A stretch of 15,886 nucleotides of DNA from Eggerthellaceae bacterium UBA5906 (GTDB lineage Bacteria > Actinomycetota > Coriobacteriia > Coriobacteriales > Eggerthellaceae), in the NCBI GenBank assembly GCA_002431805.1, contig DJEE01000127.1, forward strand, positions 20,081 to 35,966, read 5' to 3'. Shown in pieces: positions 1-7,773 of the stretch. The position numbers and the translations under genes are program-made. Position 1 is the stretch's first letter; every line of letters begins with the position of its first letter. The notes below the pieces were generated by a model. It saw only the letters and a program-made list of their open reading frames with translations. It was not told the origin of the DNA and searched no databases.

Positions 1-956
1 ATGGAGCCGCCGCCGATGCCGATTTTCACGAAGTCCGCGCCAGCCTCAGCCAGGAAGCGGAAACCATCGCCGTCAACTACGTTGCCGGCACCGATTTTCA
101 CGGAGTCGCCGTAGTGCTCGCGCACCCATTCGATGGTCATCTTCTGCCAGTCGGAAAAGCCCTCGGAGCTGTCGATGCACAGAACGTCAACACCAGCGTC
201 TACCAAGGCGGGAACGCGCTCGGCGTAGTCGCGGGAATTGATGCCGGCGCCCACCATGTAGCGCTTGTGGTCGTCCAGCATCTCGTTGGGGTTGGACTTG
301 TGATTGTCGTAATCCTTGCGGAACACCATATAGGTAAGCTTGCCCTCGGCGTCAACCAGCGGCAAGGAATTCAGCTTGTGCTCCCAAATGATGTCGTTTG
401 CTTCCTTAAGCGACGTTTCGTCGGATGCCGTGACCAACTTCTCAAGCGGGGTCATGAACTCGGCAACCTTTTCCTCGCCGGTCATGCGGGACAGGCGGTA
501 GTCGCGCTCGGTCACAACGCCTAGCAGCTTGCCGTGCGCCGTGCCGTCGTCGGTAACGGGCATGGTGGAATGGCCGGTTGCGTCCTTCAGCGCCACAACC
601 TGGTTCAGCGTCATTTCCGGGGAAAGGTTGGCGTCGGACTCAACAAAGCCGGCCTTGTAGTTCTTCACGCGGGCGACCATGGCAGCTTCCTGCTCGATGG
701 TTTGGTTGCCGTAGATGAAGCTGAGACCACCTTCGGTTGCCAAGGCGACGGCCATGTTGTCGTCGGACACGGCAGCCATGATGGCGCTAACCATAGGAAT
801 GTTGAGCGAAAGCGGGCACTCTTCCTGGCCCTTGCGGTATTTCACCAACGGGGTTTTCAGGCTCACCGACGCCGGTATGCACGTTGCAGGCGTATGACCA
901 GGTACCAAAAGATACTCGTTGAACGTACGTGACGGCTCGTCGTAGTAATAAGCCAT
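1..956 (-). CDS. guaB: IMP dehydrogenase, N-terminal 318 codons (3' end outside window)
   Basis: IMP dehydrogenase oxidises IMP to XMP with NAD, the committed step to guanine nucleotides in the cytosol. The reading frame is open from an ATG at 956 to the window edge, so it is partial rather than broken. It begins [20 protein letters not shown] and continues with SLKTPLV and [12 protein letters not shown] (about residues 32-64), the first strands of the TIM barrel. A CBS pair is inserted at about residues 105-215 ([31 protein letters not shown]). The barrel resumes with [21 protein letters not shown], then IDSSEGFS (261-268), [10 protein letters not shown] and KIGIGGGS (311-318). The window ends just before the expected catalytic cysteine of the GGGSIC loop. 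An AAAGGAG site at 967-973 supports this start. The gene is monocistronic at its 5' end, with its own -10 upstream. Identification is firm; the missing catalytic residue could not be inspected. Confidence 0.96.
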   Translation of the reverse strand, partial: MAYYYDEPSRTFNEYLLVPGHTPATCIPASVSLKTPLVKYRKGQEECPLSLNIPMVSAIMAAVSDDNMAVALATEGGLSFIYGNQTIEQEAAMVARVKNYKAGFVESDANLSPEMTLNQVVALKDATGHSTMPVTDDGTAHGKLLGVVTERDYRLSRMTGEEKVAEFMTPLEKLVTASDETSLKEANDIIWEHKLNSLPLVDAEGKLTYMVFRKDYDNHKSNPNEMLDDHKRYMVGAGINSRDYAERVPALVDAGVDVLCIDSSEGFSDWQKMTIEWVREHYGDSVKIGAGNVVDGDGFRFLAEAGADFVKIGIGGGS

Positions 957-999
957 GGGAGAGGGCTCCTTTTCTCGCAACGGATTTTTGTTGCTAGTT

Positions 1000-1005
1000 A
1001 TTATA
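1000..1005 (-). promoter_or_regulatory. Candidate -10 box of guaB
   Basis: On the minus strand this reads TATAAT, a perfect -10 consensus, about 44 bases upstream of the guaB ATG. The hexamer 17 bases further upstream (CGCATT) is a poor -35, and that region is occupied by an inverted repeat, so an activator or repressor may act here. Promoter function is inferred from sequence only. Confidence 0.55.
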
Positions 1006-1011
1006 GTCACG

Positions 1012-1039
1012 CAAGCCGCCCGAATGCGAGAGCGGCTTG
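1012..1039. promoter_or_regulatory. Inverted repeat over the guaB -35 region (possible operator)
   Basis: Perfect 8-base arms CAAGCCGC (1012-1019) and GCGGCTTG (1032-1039) are separated by 12 bases. The palindrome starts 7 bases upstream of the guaB -10 box and covers the position where a -35 would lie, a typical place for a transcription factor dimer. The regulator is unknown. The repeat has no T-run, which argues against a terminator. Confidence 0.45.
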
Positions 1040-1120
1040 GCAAATAGCGGCGATTATGAAGAAACGTACGGATTGTTTGCAGGCATAAACCTTGAAGACG
1101 GCAGCAAACGCAGTTTAAAC

Positions 1121-1157
1121 GCAAAAGCCCGCCCGCGTTGCGCGGACGGGCTTTTGC
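1121..1157 (-). terminator. Rho-independent terminator of the NSS symporter gene
   Basis: Arms of 17 bases (1121-1137 and 1141-1157) pair with one mismatch around a 3-base loop. On the minus strand the stem begins GCAAAAGCCCG and ends CGGGCTTTTGC, the classical A-tract/T-tract form. It lies 5 bases past the symporter stop codon, so it should end that transcript before guaB. Confidence 0.9.
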
Positions 1158-1162
1158 GAAGC

Positions 1163-2569
1163 CTAACCTAGGCCAACCCATTTCGCCACGATGGGAGCGT
1201 AGCCCATGGCGAACACGACCAGCATACCTGCAGGGATGACGTACTTCACGTAGCCATGCGCCCAACGCGGGAACTTCAAGCCGCGGCCCGTGTCGGCTTC
1301 GGCCAAGAAGTTTTCCCAGCCCCAGCCGTTTTTGCGCGTGCAGAACAGCACCAGCAAGAAGCCGCCCCACGGCAGAATGTTGTTCGACACCAAGAAGTCC
1401 TCGATGGACTGAATATCACCGATGCCCGGCACGGTAAACCCAGCCAGCACGTTGAATCCGAGCACGCACGGCAAGCTGAGCACCGCCAGCAGTATGCCGT
1501 TAACCAGGCATGCCTTCTTGCGCGGCGTGCCCCACTGATCCATGGTGAAGCTCATGATGTTTTCGAACACGGCGATGACGGTGGACAGAGCCGCAAACGT
1601 CATGAACACGAAGAACAGCACGGCCCACAGCTGGCCAAGCGGCATTTCATTGAACACGCTCGGCAACGTGATGAACACCAGGCCCGGGCCCGAACCCGGC
1701 TCTACGCCAAACGCGAAGCACGACGGGAAAATAACCAAACCCGCCATAAGAGCCACCAGCGTATCAAGGCCGGCCACGCGCACGGCCTCGCCCGTAAGTG
1801 TGTGGTCCTTGCCAATGTAGCTGCCGAAAATGGACATGCCGCCCATTCCCACCGACACGGTGAAGAACGCCTGGCCCATAGCCGCGTACACAGCGTCGCC
1901 GAACGTTGCCAGCTGTTCGGCCAGCGTTGCGCCGGCGAACATTTTGCCGAAGTCGGGCATCAAGTAGAACTTCAAGCCCTCTTGCGCGCCCGGGAGCGTA
2001 ACCGCGCGCACGCATAGCGCCAGCAGCACCACGAACAGCGCCATCATCATGACCTTCGTCACGCGTTCCACGCCTTTTTGCACGCCGGCACGCGTAACGC
2101 CCACGCCCACGCCCACGATGATGAGCATGTACACGGCCATTTGCACAGGGTCGGCCAAAAGGCCGTTGAATACGTCCGCTACCTGGGAACTTTCCAGGCC
2201 CACAAATTCGCCCGATGCGCTTTTCACCACAAAGGCCAGCATCCAGCCGCCCACCGTGGTGTAGAACATCATAAGCAGGTAGTTGCCCGCCAAGGCCAGC
2301 CACTTGAACGCATGCCACTTCGTGCCGGCGGGCTCCAGTTCGTTGTAGCTACGCGCAATGGAGCGTTGGCTTGCGCGGCCGGCCGCGAACTCCATAATGA
2401 GCGCCGGCAGCGCGAAAATAGCAAGAAACACCAGGTACATAAGCACGAACGCCGCACCGCCGTACTCGCCGGTAATGTAAGGGAAACGCCATACGTTGCC
2501 CAGTCCAATGGCGCAACCCGCGCTCACCAGGATAAATCCTAGGCGGGTTCCGAACTTTTCGCGTTCCAT
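1163..2569 (-). CDS. Sodium-dependent transporter of the neurotransmitter:sodium symporter (NSS) family
   Basis: A 468-residue inner-membrane secondary transporter that would import an amino acid or related solute with Na+. The family signature [12 protein letters not shown] (residues 20-31) is the unwound TM1 that carries substrate and Na+ ligands. TM6 holds [16 protein letters not shown] (226-241). TM8 holds Ser329-Thr330, where LeuT has its Na2-site Thr-Ser pair. TM7 carries Asp269 close to where chloride-independent bacterial members place an acidic residue, which suggests no chloride need (inference). About 11 membrane segments are visible, the usual bacterial number. I chose the ATG at 2569 ([12 protein letters not shown]) because GGAGG at 2574-2578 precedes it and the family begins here; the frame stays open 46 codons further upstream with no homology. 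It lies 145 bases downstream of the ABC exporter on the same strand, behind a hairpin. The substrate cannot be told from sequence. Confidence 0.94.
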   Translation of the reverse strand: MEREKFGTRLGFILVSAGCAIGLGNVWRFPYITGEYGGAAFVLMYLVFLAIFALPALIMEFAAGRASQRSIARSYNELEPAGTKWHAFKWLALAGNYLLMMFYTTVGGWMLAFVVKSASGEFVGLESSQVADVFNGLLADPVQMAVYMLIIVGVGVGVTRAGVQKGVERVTKVMMMALFVVLLALCVRAVTLPGAQEGLKFYLMPDFGKMFAGATLAEQLATFGDAVYAAMGQAFFTVSVGMGGMSIFGSYIGKDHTLTGEAVRVAGLDTLVALMAGLVIFPSCFAFGVEPGSGPGLVFITLPSVFNEMPLGQLWAVLFFVFMTFAALSTVIAVFENIMSFTMDQWGTPRKKACLVNGILLAVLSLPCVLGFNVLAGFTVPGIGDIQSIEDFLVSNNILPWGGFLLVLFCTRKNGWGWENFLAEADTGRGLKFPRWAHGYVKYVIPAGMLVVFAMGYAPIVAKWVGLG

Positions 2570-2597
2570 GCTGCCTCCAAACCGCGCCGCAGCGCGA

Positions 2598-2636
2598 CAT
2601 AAAAGCGCCCGGCATCTCTTGCGAAACGCCGGACGC
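2598..2636 (-). terminator. Hairpin with T-run between the ABC exporter and NSS symporter genes: terminator or attenuator
   Basis: On the minus strand GCGTCCGGC (2636-2628) pairs with GCCGGGCGC (2613-2605), nine pairs with one G-U, around a 14-base loop. TTTTATG follows directly. It is 79 bases past the exporter stop and 29 bases before the symporter ATG. A possible -10 (TACACT, 2654-2659) lies just upstream, so the hairpin may attenuate a separate symporter transcript instead of ending the exporter transcript. A second small hairpin, CGCGC-TGCG-GCGCG, follows before the ribosome binding site. Confidence 0.55.
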
Positions 2637-2714
2637 GCACAATCAACCCTTGCAGTGTAGCGGAAACGGCAACTGCCCGCCAGCAGGCGCCGTTCGCACC
2701 TGCACATTTGGGCG

Positions 2715-5700
2715 CTATTCGCTGCGCAAAGCCTCCACCGGGTCCTTGCGGCTTGCCGCGCTTGACGGAATCAATCCGGCCAAGAATGTAAGGAACACGC
2801 TGATGCCAACCAGCACCACGGCGGCCTGCCACGGCAAGATGGCAACATTTTGCACATCGAACAGGGAGTACACGACGGCGTTTACGGGAATGCAAGCAAG
2901 CGCGGTCAGGCCAATGCCAATGACGCCAGCCGTAAAGCCCACGATGACGGTTTCCGCGTTGAACACGCGACTGATGTCGCCCTTGCTTGCGCCGATGGAG
3001 CGCAGAATGCCAATCTCCTTCTTGCGCTCAAGCACGCTGATGTACGTGATAACGCCGATCATGATGGAGCTTACCACCAGCGAAATGGCCACAAACGCAA
3101 CCAAAACGTAGCTGATCATGTTCACGATGGTAGTAACCGAGCTCATCAGCGCGCCGACGATGTCGGTGTAGCTGACCACTTTGCCCTCGTCGCCGTTCGC
3201 TTTCATGCGGTCGTTGTACCCGTCAAGGATGTCGATAACGCTTTGCTTGCTAGGGAAATCCTTCGGGTAAATGTCGATGCTTGCCGGCTTGGCGTAATCG
3301 GCCCAGCCAAGCTTTTTCATGTTGTTGTCGTAGCTGGACTGTTCGGTAGACATAAGGCTGGCCATAAGCTCGGCAAGTTCGTTTTCGTCCATATTCATCT
3401 GGAACGCGTCGGCAAACGCCGATTCGTCGATGCCCATAGCATTCGACATGTTGCTGGTAAGCTGGTTCATATACGAAGCCATGGCGCTTGAAACCCGCTG
3501 CTGCACCGCGTTGGCAAACTGGGTCATCACCTGCGTCATGGCGCTTTGCATATATTGAGTCACTGCCGCTGCCAGCTGGGTTTGCAGCTGAGACGAAATA
3601 GCCTGCGTGAGCGCCGGAAGAAGCTGCTGCTGAAGCTGTTGGCCAATTTGCTGCGAAAGTTGGTCGCGCAGCTGCTGCTCAATCTGATCCGACATGCCGC
3701 TGAAATCGATAGCGCTGGCAATTGCCACCTGCATAGCAGCCTGCGTATCCGGGTCGGCAAGATACGCCGCCACGGCCAGCTCCGAGTTGCTTGCGTATTC
3801 GGGATGCGCCGCTAGCCACTGCGGGTACGCCTGCACAATGTCCATAACGCCGGCCGTTAGCTTTTCGGTGTTAATGGTTGGCTGCACGCCGTCAAAGCTG
3901 ATGTTCAAGCCGCTGAAGTCAAGATTCAGCTTGCTTAAGTCAATGGCACTTGGGTCGATGTTGACAGACGATGCATCGAACGCTGGCAGGTTCGAAAAAT
4001 CAACGTTCATGCTCGATAGATCCATGCTGCTGCCCAAGTCAGCGCCCTGCAGCCCAGCCGTTAACGCGCTTTCGTCAAACGTGAACGCGTTTTGCAGCTT
4101 TTGCCCGTCAATGGTGAACAGACTGGACATGTCAAAGCCGTTGCCGTTTTTCTGCTCGTTTTCCTCATCGGCGAACGACTTGCCGGTGATAACGTTTTTC
4201 GCCGGGCTTGCCTTCTGCTCTTGTACAATCTGCTTGCCGTCAGCCTGGTCGATAAGGTGGTTCACCAAGCTGGTGGGGTAATACAGTCCCGTTTGCAGCG
4301 AGGTGATTTTCGCATCGGCCTTCGGCTTCACAACACCGGCAATCTTCAGCGTTTCCCCATTGTTCACCAGGTCTTTCATATAGCTGTCATCGCCGGATTT
4401 ATCTTTCCATACGCCGTATTCGTCATCGTGCTGGTAAAAATCAGCGGCATTCACCAGCTTGAACTCAACGTTCATAAGGTCGTCGTACGAGAAAGACAGG
4501 CTGTCGCTCGGCGCCGTAACCTCTTCTTCATTGGCGAAGGCGCGTACCATGTTATCGAGCTCGGCGTGATCACGCAGGCCCATGGAATACAGCATGAAAT
4601 CGCTCACGTTGCCGTTCGAGGTAAGCACCAGCACAACTTCATTGTAGTTTTCAGGCCAATGACCAGCCATAACGTCATATTGACCTTCCACCATGCCCAT
4701 GTTGTCGGGCAGTTCGTAGAAAATGTTCGTGCTCATCATGGACGACATGATGCCGTTCGACGCCGTAGTTGAGCCCAGGCCGATGCTGCTGAACGACTTG
4801 TCGGGGTTTACCTGGCGCACGCCGTTTGCAGTGTCGGGGCTGAAAATTTGCGGCGTAACGTTATACCCGTATTCAATGGAGCTCACGTACGGCTCCACCC
4901 CCGAGTCGCCCGAGTCGAAATACTCCTTCAAAGACGCCAGGTCGTTGCTGCCGATGCTGTCGAACGTGTTGGCAATCATTTTCGATTCGTGAACAGGTTT
5001 GCCGGAATCGTCGTCAGACGCACCGGACAGCAGGTTGCCAGACGAGCTGCCGGAATTTCCGCTATCGCTGCCCAGGCCCATCATGCTGGTCATGTCGAAG
5101 CCCTGGTCTTGAATTTGCAGCGGGTACTCGGAAAGCGTTTCCTCTTCCACATTGGCAATGTAGTTGTTCACACCGTTTGCCAGAGACAAAATGGCCGCAA
5201 TGCCAATGATGCCGATGCTGCCGGCAAACGCCGTCATAAGCGTGCGGCCCTTTTTCGTAAGCAGGTTCTTAAACGACAGCGAAAGCGCCGTGAGAAACGA
5301 CATGCTTGTGCGACGAGCCTGCTTAGCTGCGCGGCGCGGCTCATTTTCGGCGTTGGGGTCAAACGGACGCGTGTCGTTGCGAATAGCGCCATCAGCCAGC
5401 GTAACGATGCGTGTGGCGTACTGTTCGGCCAGCTCAGGATTATGCGTGACCATAATAACCAGGCGGTCGTTCGCAATTTCGGTAAGCAGGTCCATAATTT
5501 GCACGCTGGTTTTGGAGTCCAACGCGCCTGTAGGTTCATCAGCCAACAGGATTTCCGGGTCGTTGATGAGCGCACGGGCAATGGCCACGCGCTGCATCTG
5601 GCCGCCCGACAACTGATTGGGCTTCTTGTTAACATGGTCGGCCAACCCCACGCGGCCAAGCGCCTCGATCGCGCGCTGGCGACGTTCGGCACGCGAAACG

Positions 5701-6035
5701 CCCGAAAGGGTAAGCGCCAGCTCCACGTTTTCCAGAATGGTTTGATGCGGAATCAGGTTATACGCTTGGAACACGAAACCAATGCGGTTGTTACGATACG
5801 TGTCCCAATCGCGGTCTTTATATTCGCGCGTGGACACGCCGTCGATCAGCAGGTTTCCGCTGTCGTAGTGGTCAAGGCCGCCAATAATGTTAAGCATGGT
5901 GGTTTTGCCCGAGCCCGAGGGGCCCAGCACCGCCACAAACTCGCTGTCGCGGAACGCCACCGACACATGGTCGAGCGCGGTTTGCGTGAAGTCCGCCACC
6001 GTATAGGACTTGCACACATCTATTAGTTGCAGCAT
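2715..6035 (-). CDS. MacB/LolD-type ABC exporter, ATPase fused to FtsX-family permease with a very large extracytoplasmic domain
   Basis: A 1106-residue ATP-driven membrane protein. The N-terminal ATPase (about 1-225) has Walker A GPSGSGKTT (38-46), the Q-loop at Gln90, signature LSGGQMQRVAIARAL (142-156), Walker B ILLADEP (162-168) and H-loop His198. TM1 is about 266-287. Three C-terminal TMs (about 970-994, 1029-1050, 1069-1090) carry the FtsX-type loop VLERKKEIGILRSIGAS (1001-1017). This one-plus-three layout matches the MacB family (type VII ABC), whose members move peptides, antibiotics or lipoproteins, or work by mechanotransmission. The roughly 680-residue segment between TM1 and TM2 is much longer than in E. 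coli MacB. It contains a Ser/Gly/Asp-rich linker (320-346), three 12-residue repeats (672-710) and a Gln-rich helical stretch (781-868). The start at 6035 has AAAGG upstream. No MacA-like partner or two-component system is adjacent, so the substrate is unknown. Confidence 0.93.
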   Translation of the reverse strand: MLQLIDVCKSYTVADFTQTALDHVSVAFRDSEFVAVLGPSGSGKTTMLNIIGGLDHYDSGNLLIDGVSTREYKDRDWDTYRNNRIGFVFQAYNLIPHQTILENVELALTLSGVSRAERRQRAIEALGRVGLADHVNKKPNQLSGGQMQRVAIARALINDPEILLADEPTGALDSKTSVQIMDLLTEIANDRLVIMVTHNPELAEQYATRIVTLADGAIRNDTRPFDPNAENEPRRAAKQARRTSMSFLTALSLSFKNLLTKKGRTLMTAFAGSIGIIGIAAILSLANGVNNYIANVEEETLSEYPLQIQDQGFDMTSMMGLGSDSGNSGSSSGNLLSGASDDDSGKPVHESKMIANTFDSIGSNDLASLKEYFDSGDSGVEPYVSSIEYGYNVTPQIFSPDTANGVRQVNPDKSFSSIGLGSTTASNGIMSSMMSTNIFYELPDNMGMVEGQYDVMAGHWPENYNEVVLVLTSNGNVSDFMLYSMGLRDHAELDNMVRAFANEEEVTAPSDSLSFSYDDLMNVEFKLVNAADFYQHDDEYGVWKDKSGDDSYMKDLVNNGETLKIAGVVKPKADAKITSLQTGLYYPTSLVNHLIDQADGKQIVQEQKASPAKNVITGKSFADEENEQKNGNGFDMSSLFTIDGQKLQNAFTFDESALTAGLQGADLGSSMDLSSMNVDFSNLPAFDASSVNIDPSAIDLSKLNLDFSGLNISFDGVQPTINTEKLTAGVMDIVQAYPQWLAAHPEYASNSELAVAAYLADPDTQAAMQVAIASAIDFSGMSDQIEQQLRDQLSQQIGQQLQQQLLPALTQAISSQLQTQLAAAVTQYMQSAMTQVMTQFANAVQQRVSSAMASYMNQLTSNMSNAMGIDESAFADAFQMNMDENELAELMASLMSTEQSSYDNNMKKLGWADYAKPASIDIYPKDFPSKQSVIDILDGYNDRMKANGDEGKVVSYTDIVGALMSSVTTIVNMISYVLVAFVAISLVVSSIMIGVITYISVLERKKEIGILRSIGASKGDISRVFNAETVIVGFTAGVIGIGLTALACIPVNAVVYSLFDVQNVAILPWQAAVVLVGISVFLTFLAGLIPSSAASRKDPVEALRSE

Positions 6036-6274
6036 GAAATGCCTTTCGGTTCCAAGGGTAATCTGTTTGATTATCCCCCACCAAAGGCCCGCTACGCCCC
6101 ACCTTCGTCAAATGCGTGGAATCCGTTACTTTCGGGTAAGGAAAGCTGGGCCATCCCGTCGCGCAAAAGTTCATGAGTCAAAACGAGCCCGGTATCTTTT
6201 GACTCATCTGGCGCGGTTTGCGCGGTTGGCGTACCATTTGCTGCGAGCAAAATCCCGAGCGTAAGGAGTTACGT
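6036..6274. promoter_or_regulatory. Divergent intergenic region between the ABC exporter and apeA
   Basis: 239 bases separate the two divergent starts and must hold both promoters. A GATAAT hexamer on the minus strand (6070-6075) is a possible -10 for the exporter. The dominant element is a palindrome at 6173-6207, listed separately. No convincing -35/-10 pair was found for apeA, whose ribosome binding site AAGGAG is at 6263-6268. No small gene is supported here. Confidence 0.5.
6173..6207. promoter_or_regulatory. 11-base-arm palindrome between the ABC exporter and apeA (possible operator)
   Basis: ATGAGTCAAAA (6173-6183) and TTTTGACTCAT (6197-6207) are perfect inverted copies 13 bases apart. 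Each arm contains TTGACT, close to a -35 hexamer, pointing outward on its own strand, so a bound protein could control both divergent genes. The arms are AT-rich and no terminator-like run follows, so a DNA-binding site is more likely than an RNA hairpin. The regulator is unknown. Confidence 0.6.
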
Positions 6275-7681
6275 ATGGAACGTGAATCGGCGTGGAAACG
6301 CTACGATGACGACCAGCTTGCCGAGCTTGAACAGCTTGCCGCCAGCTACATCGACTTCATCTCCGAGAACAAAACCGAACGCGAGTTTTCCGCTGCCGCT
6401 ATCCGCAGCGCCGAAGCTGCGGGCTACGAAAGCTTGAGCGATGCCATTTCCGCAGGTCGTAAACTTGTTCCGGGCGACAAAGTGTGGGCAACCATGCGCG
6501 GCAAGGCCGTTATTTTGGTACAGCTGGGCGCGCGCCCGCTTACCGAGGGCATGAACATCCTGGGCGCGCACATTGACAGCCCGCGCCTTGACGTGAAGCA
6601 AAACCCGCTGTACGAGTCCAACGACTTCGCCTTCTTGGACACGCACTACTACGGCGGCATCAAGCATTACCAGTGGGTCACCATCCCGCTGGCGCTGCAC
6701 GGCGTTGTGGCAAAAAAAGACGGCAGCGTGGTTGACGTGAAAATCGGCGAAGACCCGGAAGATCCCGTGTTCTGCGTGTCCGACCTGCTAATTCACCTGG
6801 CAAACCAGCAGATGGGCAAAAAAGCCAGCGAGGTTGTAGAAGGCGAAGCGCTTGACATTCTGGTAGGTAACCGCCCGCTGGTGGTACGCAACGACGAAGG
6901 CGAAGCCGAGGAGCAGAAAGAGCCCGTAAAGGCGTTTGCCCTGAAATTGCTGAACGAGAAATACGACATCGAAGAAGAGGACTTCCTGTCCGCCGAGTTG
7001 GAAGTTGTGCCCGCCGGCCGCGCGCGCGACCTGGGTTTTGACCGCAGCATGGTGCTGGGCTACGGCCAGGACGACAGCGTGTGCGCCTACACCTCGTTGG
7101 TGGCGCAGCTGGCCGTTGCCGGCGACAAGCTTGACCGCACCGGCGTGTGCGTGCTGGTTGACAAAGAGGAAATCGGCAGCGTGGGTGCCACGGGCATGGC
7201 GTCGCAGTTCTTCGAGAATACCATCGCCGAAATCATGGAGCTTGCCGGCGAGGGCGGCATGCTGCCGCTGCGCCGCGCGCTGGCCGCTTCCGCCATGCTT
7301 TCCTCCGACGTGTCCGCCGGCCTTGACCCCGCCTACGCCAGCGTGTTCGAGCCGAAGAACAGCGCGTACCTGGGCCGCGGCCTGGTGTTCAACAAATACA
7401 CGGGCGCACGCGGCAAATCGGGCAGCAATGACGCACGCGCCGAATACATGGCCCGCATCCGCAAAATCATGGACGATGCCGATGTGCAGTTCCAAACCTG
7501 CGAACTGGGCAAAGTTGACGCCGGCGGCGGCGGAACCATTGCATACATCCCTGCTAAATACGGCATGGACGTTATCGACTCCGGCGTGGCGGTACTTTCC
7601 ATGCACAGCCCCTGGGAAGCCACCAGCAAGGCCGACATCTACGAGGCGGAACGCGGCTACGAGGCATTCCTGCGCGCATAA
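6275..7681 (+). CDS. apeA: M18-family aminopeptidase (aspartyl aminopeptidase type)
   Basis: A 468-residue cytosolic metallo-aminopeptidase expected to remove N-terminal, often acidic, residues from peptides and to work as a large tetrahedral oligomer, as in the M18 family. Two-metal-site ligands are visible: His99 in GAHIDSPRLD (97-106), Asp266/Asp267 in GYGQDDSVC, Glu298-Glu299 in DKEEIGSVGATG, Asp345 in SSDVSAGLDP and His444 in MHSPWE. LDTHYYGGIKHYQW (121-134) and the length match the apeA subgroup better than the shorter apeB group. The start at 6275 is set by AAGGAG (6263-6268) six bases upstream; the frame is open further upstream without homology. It is transcribed alone, divergent from the exporter and convergent with purB. 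Family assignment is firm; exact substrate preference is inferred. Confidence 0.95.
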   Translation: MERESAWKRYDDDQLAELEQLAASYIDFISENKTEREFSAAAIRSAEAAGYESLSDAISAGRKLVPGDKVWATMRGKAVILVQLGARPLTEGMNILGAHIDSPRLDVKQNPLYESNDFAFLDTHYYGGIKHYQWVTIPLALHGVVAKKDGSVVDVKIGEDPEDPVFCVSDLLIHLANQQMGKKASEVVEGEALDILVGNRPLVVRNDEGEAEEQKEPVKAFALKLLNEKYDIEEEDFLSAELEVVPAGRARDLGFDRSMVLGYGQDDSVCAYTSLVAQLAVAGDKLDRTGVCVLVDKEEIGSVGATGMASQFFENTIAEIMELAGEGGMLPLRRALAASAMLSSDVSAGLDPAYASVFEPKNSAYLGRGLVFNKYTGARGKSGSNDARAEYMARIRKIMDDADVQFQTCELGKVDAGGGGTIAYIPAKYGMDVIDSGVAVLSMHSPWEATSKADIYEAERGYEAFLRA

Positions 7682-7712
7682 CCCTGCCGTCGGCTAGTAA
7701 CAAACAGTCTTA

Positions 7713-7751
7713 AAGAAAAGGGCTTGCGGTTCATTCGAACTGCAAGCCCTT
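7713..7751 (-). terminator. Terminator at the apeA/purB convergent junction
   Basis: Arms of 15 bases (7718-7732 and 7737-7751), AAGGGCTTGCGGTTC and GAACTGCAAGCCCTT, pair with one mismatch around a 4-base loop. On the minus strand the stem is followed by a T-rich TTCTTTA run, so it is best oriented for purB. It may also stop apeA transcription, though the plus side has no T-run beyond the stem. Confidence 0.85.
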
Positions 7752-7773
7752 ACTCGTTCCAGGTTTCTATAAC

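Noticed and set aside
114..932. Two plus-strand ORFs of over 130 codons
   Set aside because: They are antisense to guaB, whose protein is clearly recognisable on the minus strand; no ribosome binding site or domain was seen.
2570..2714. Glycine riboswitch ahead of the NSS symporter
   Set aside because: Some NSS-type or alanine symporter genes carry one, but the conserved glycine-aptamer segments are not present.
4848..6026. Plus-strand ORF of 392 codons opposite the ABC exporter ATPase
   Set aside because: The Arg/His/Ala-rich composition is typical of an antisense shadow of a GC-biased gene, and the opposite frame carries all ABC motifs.
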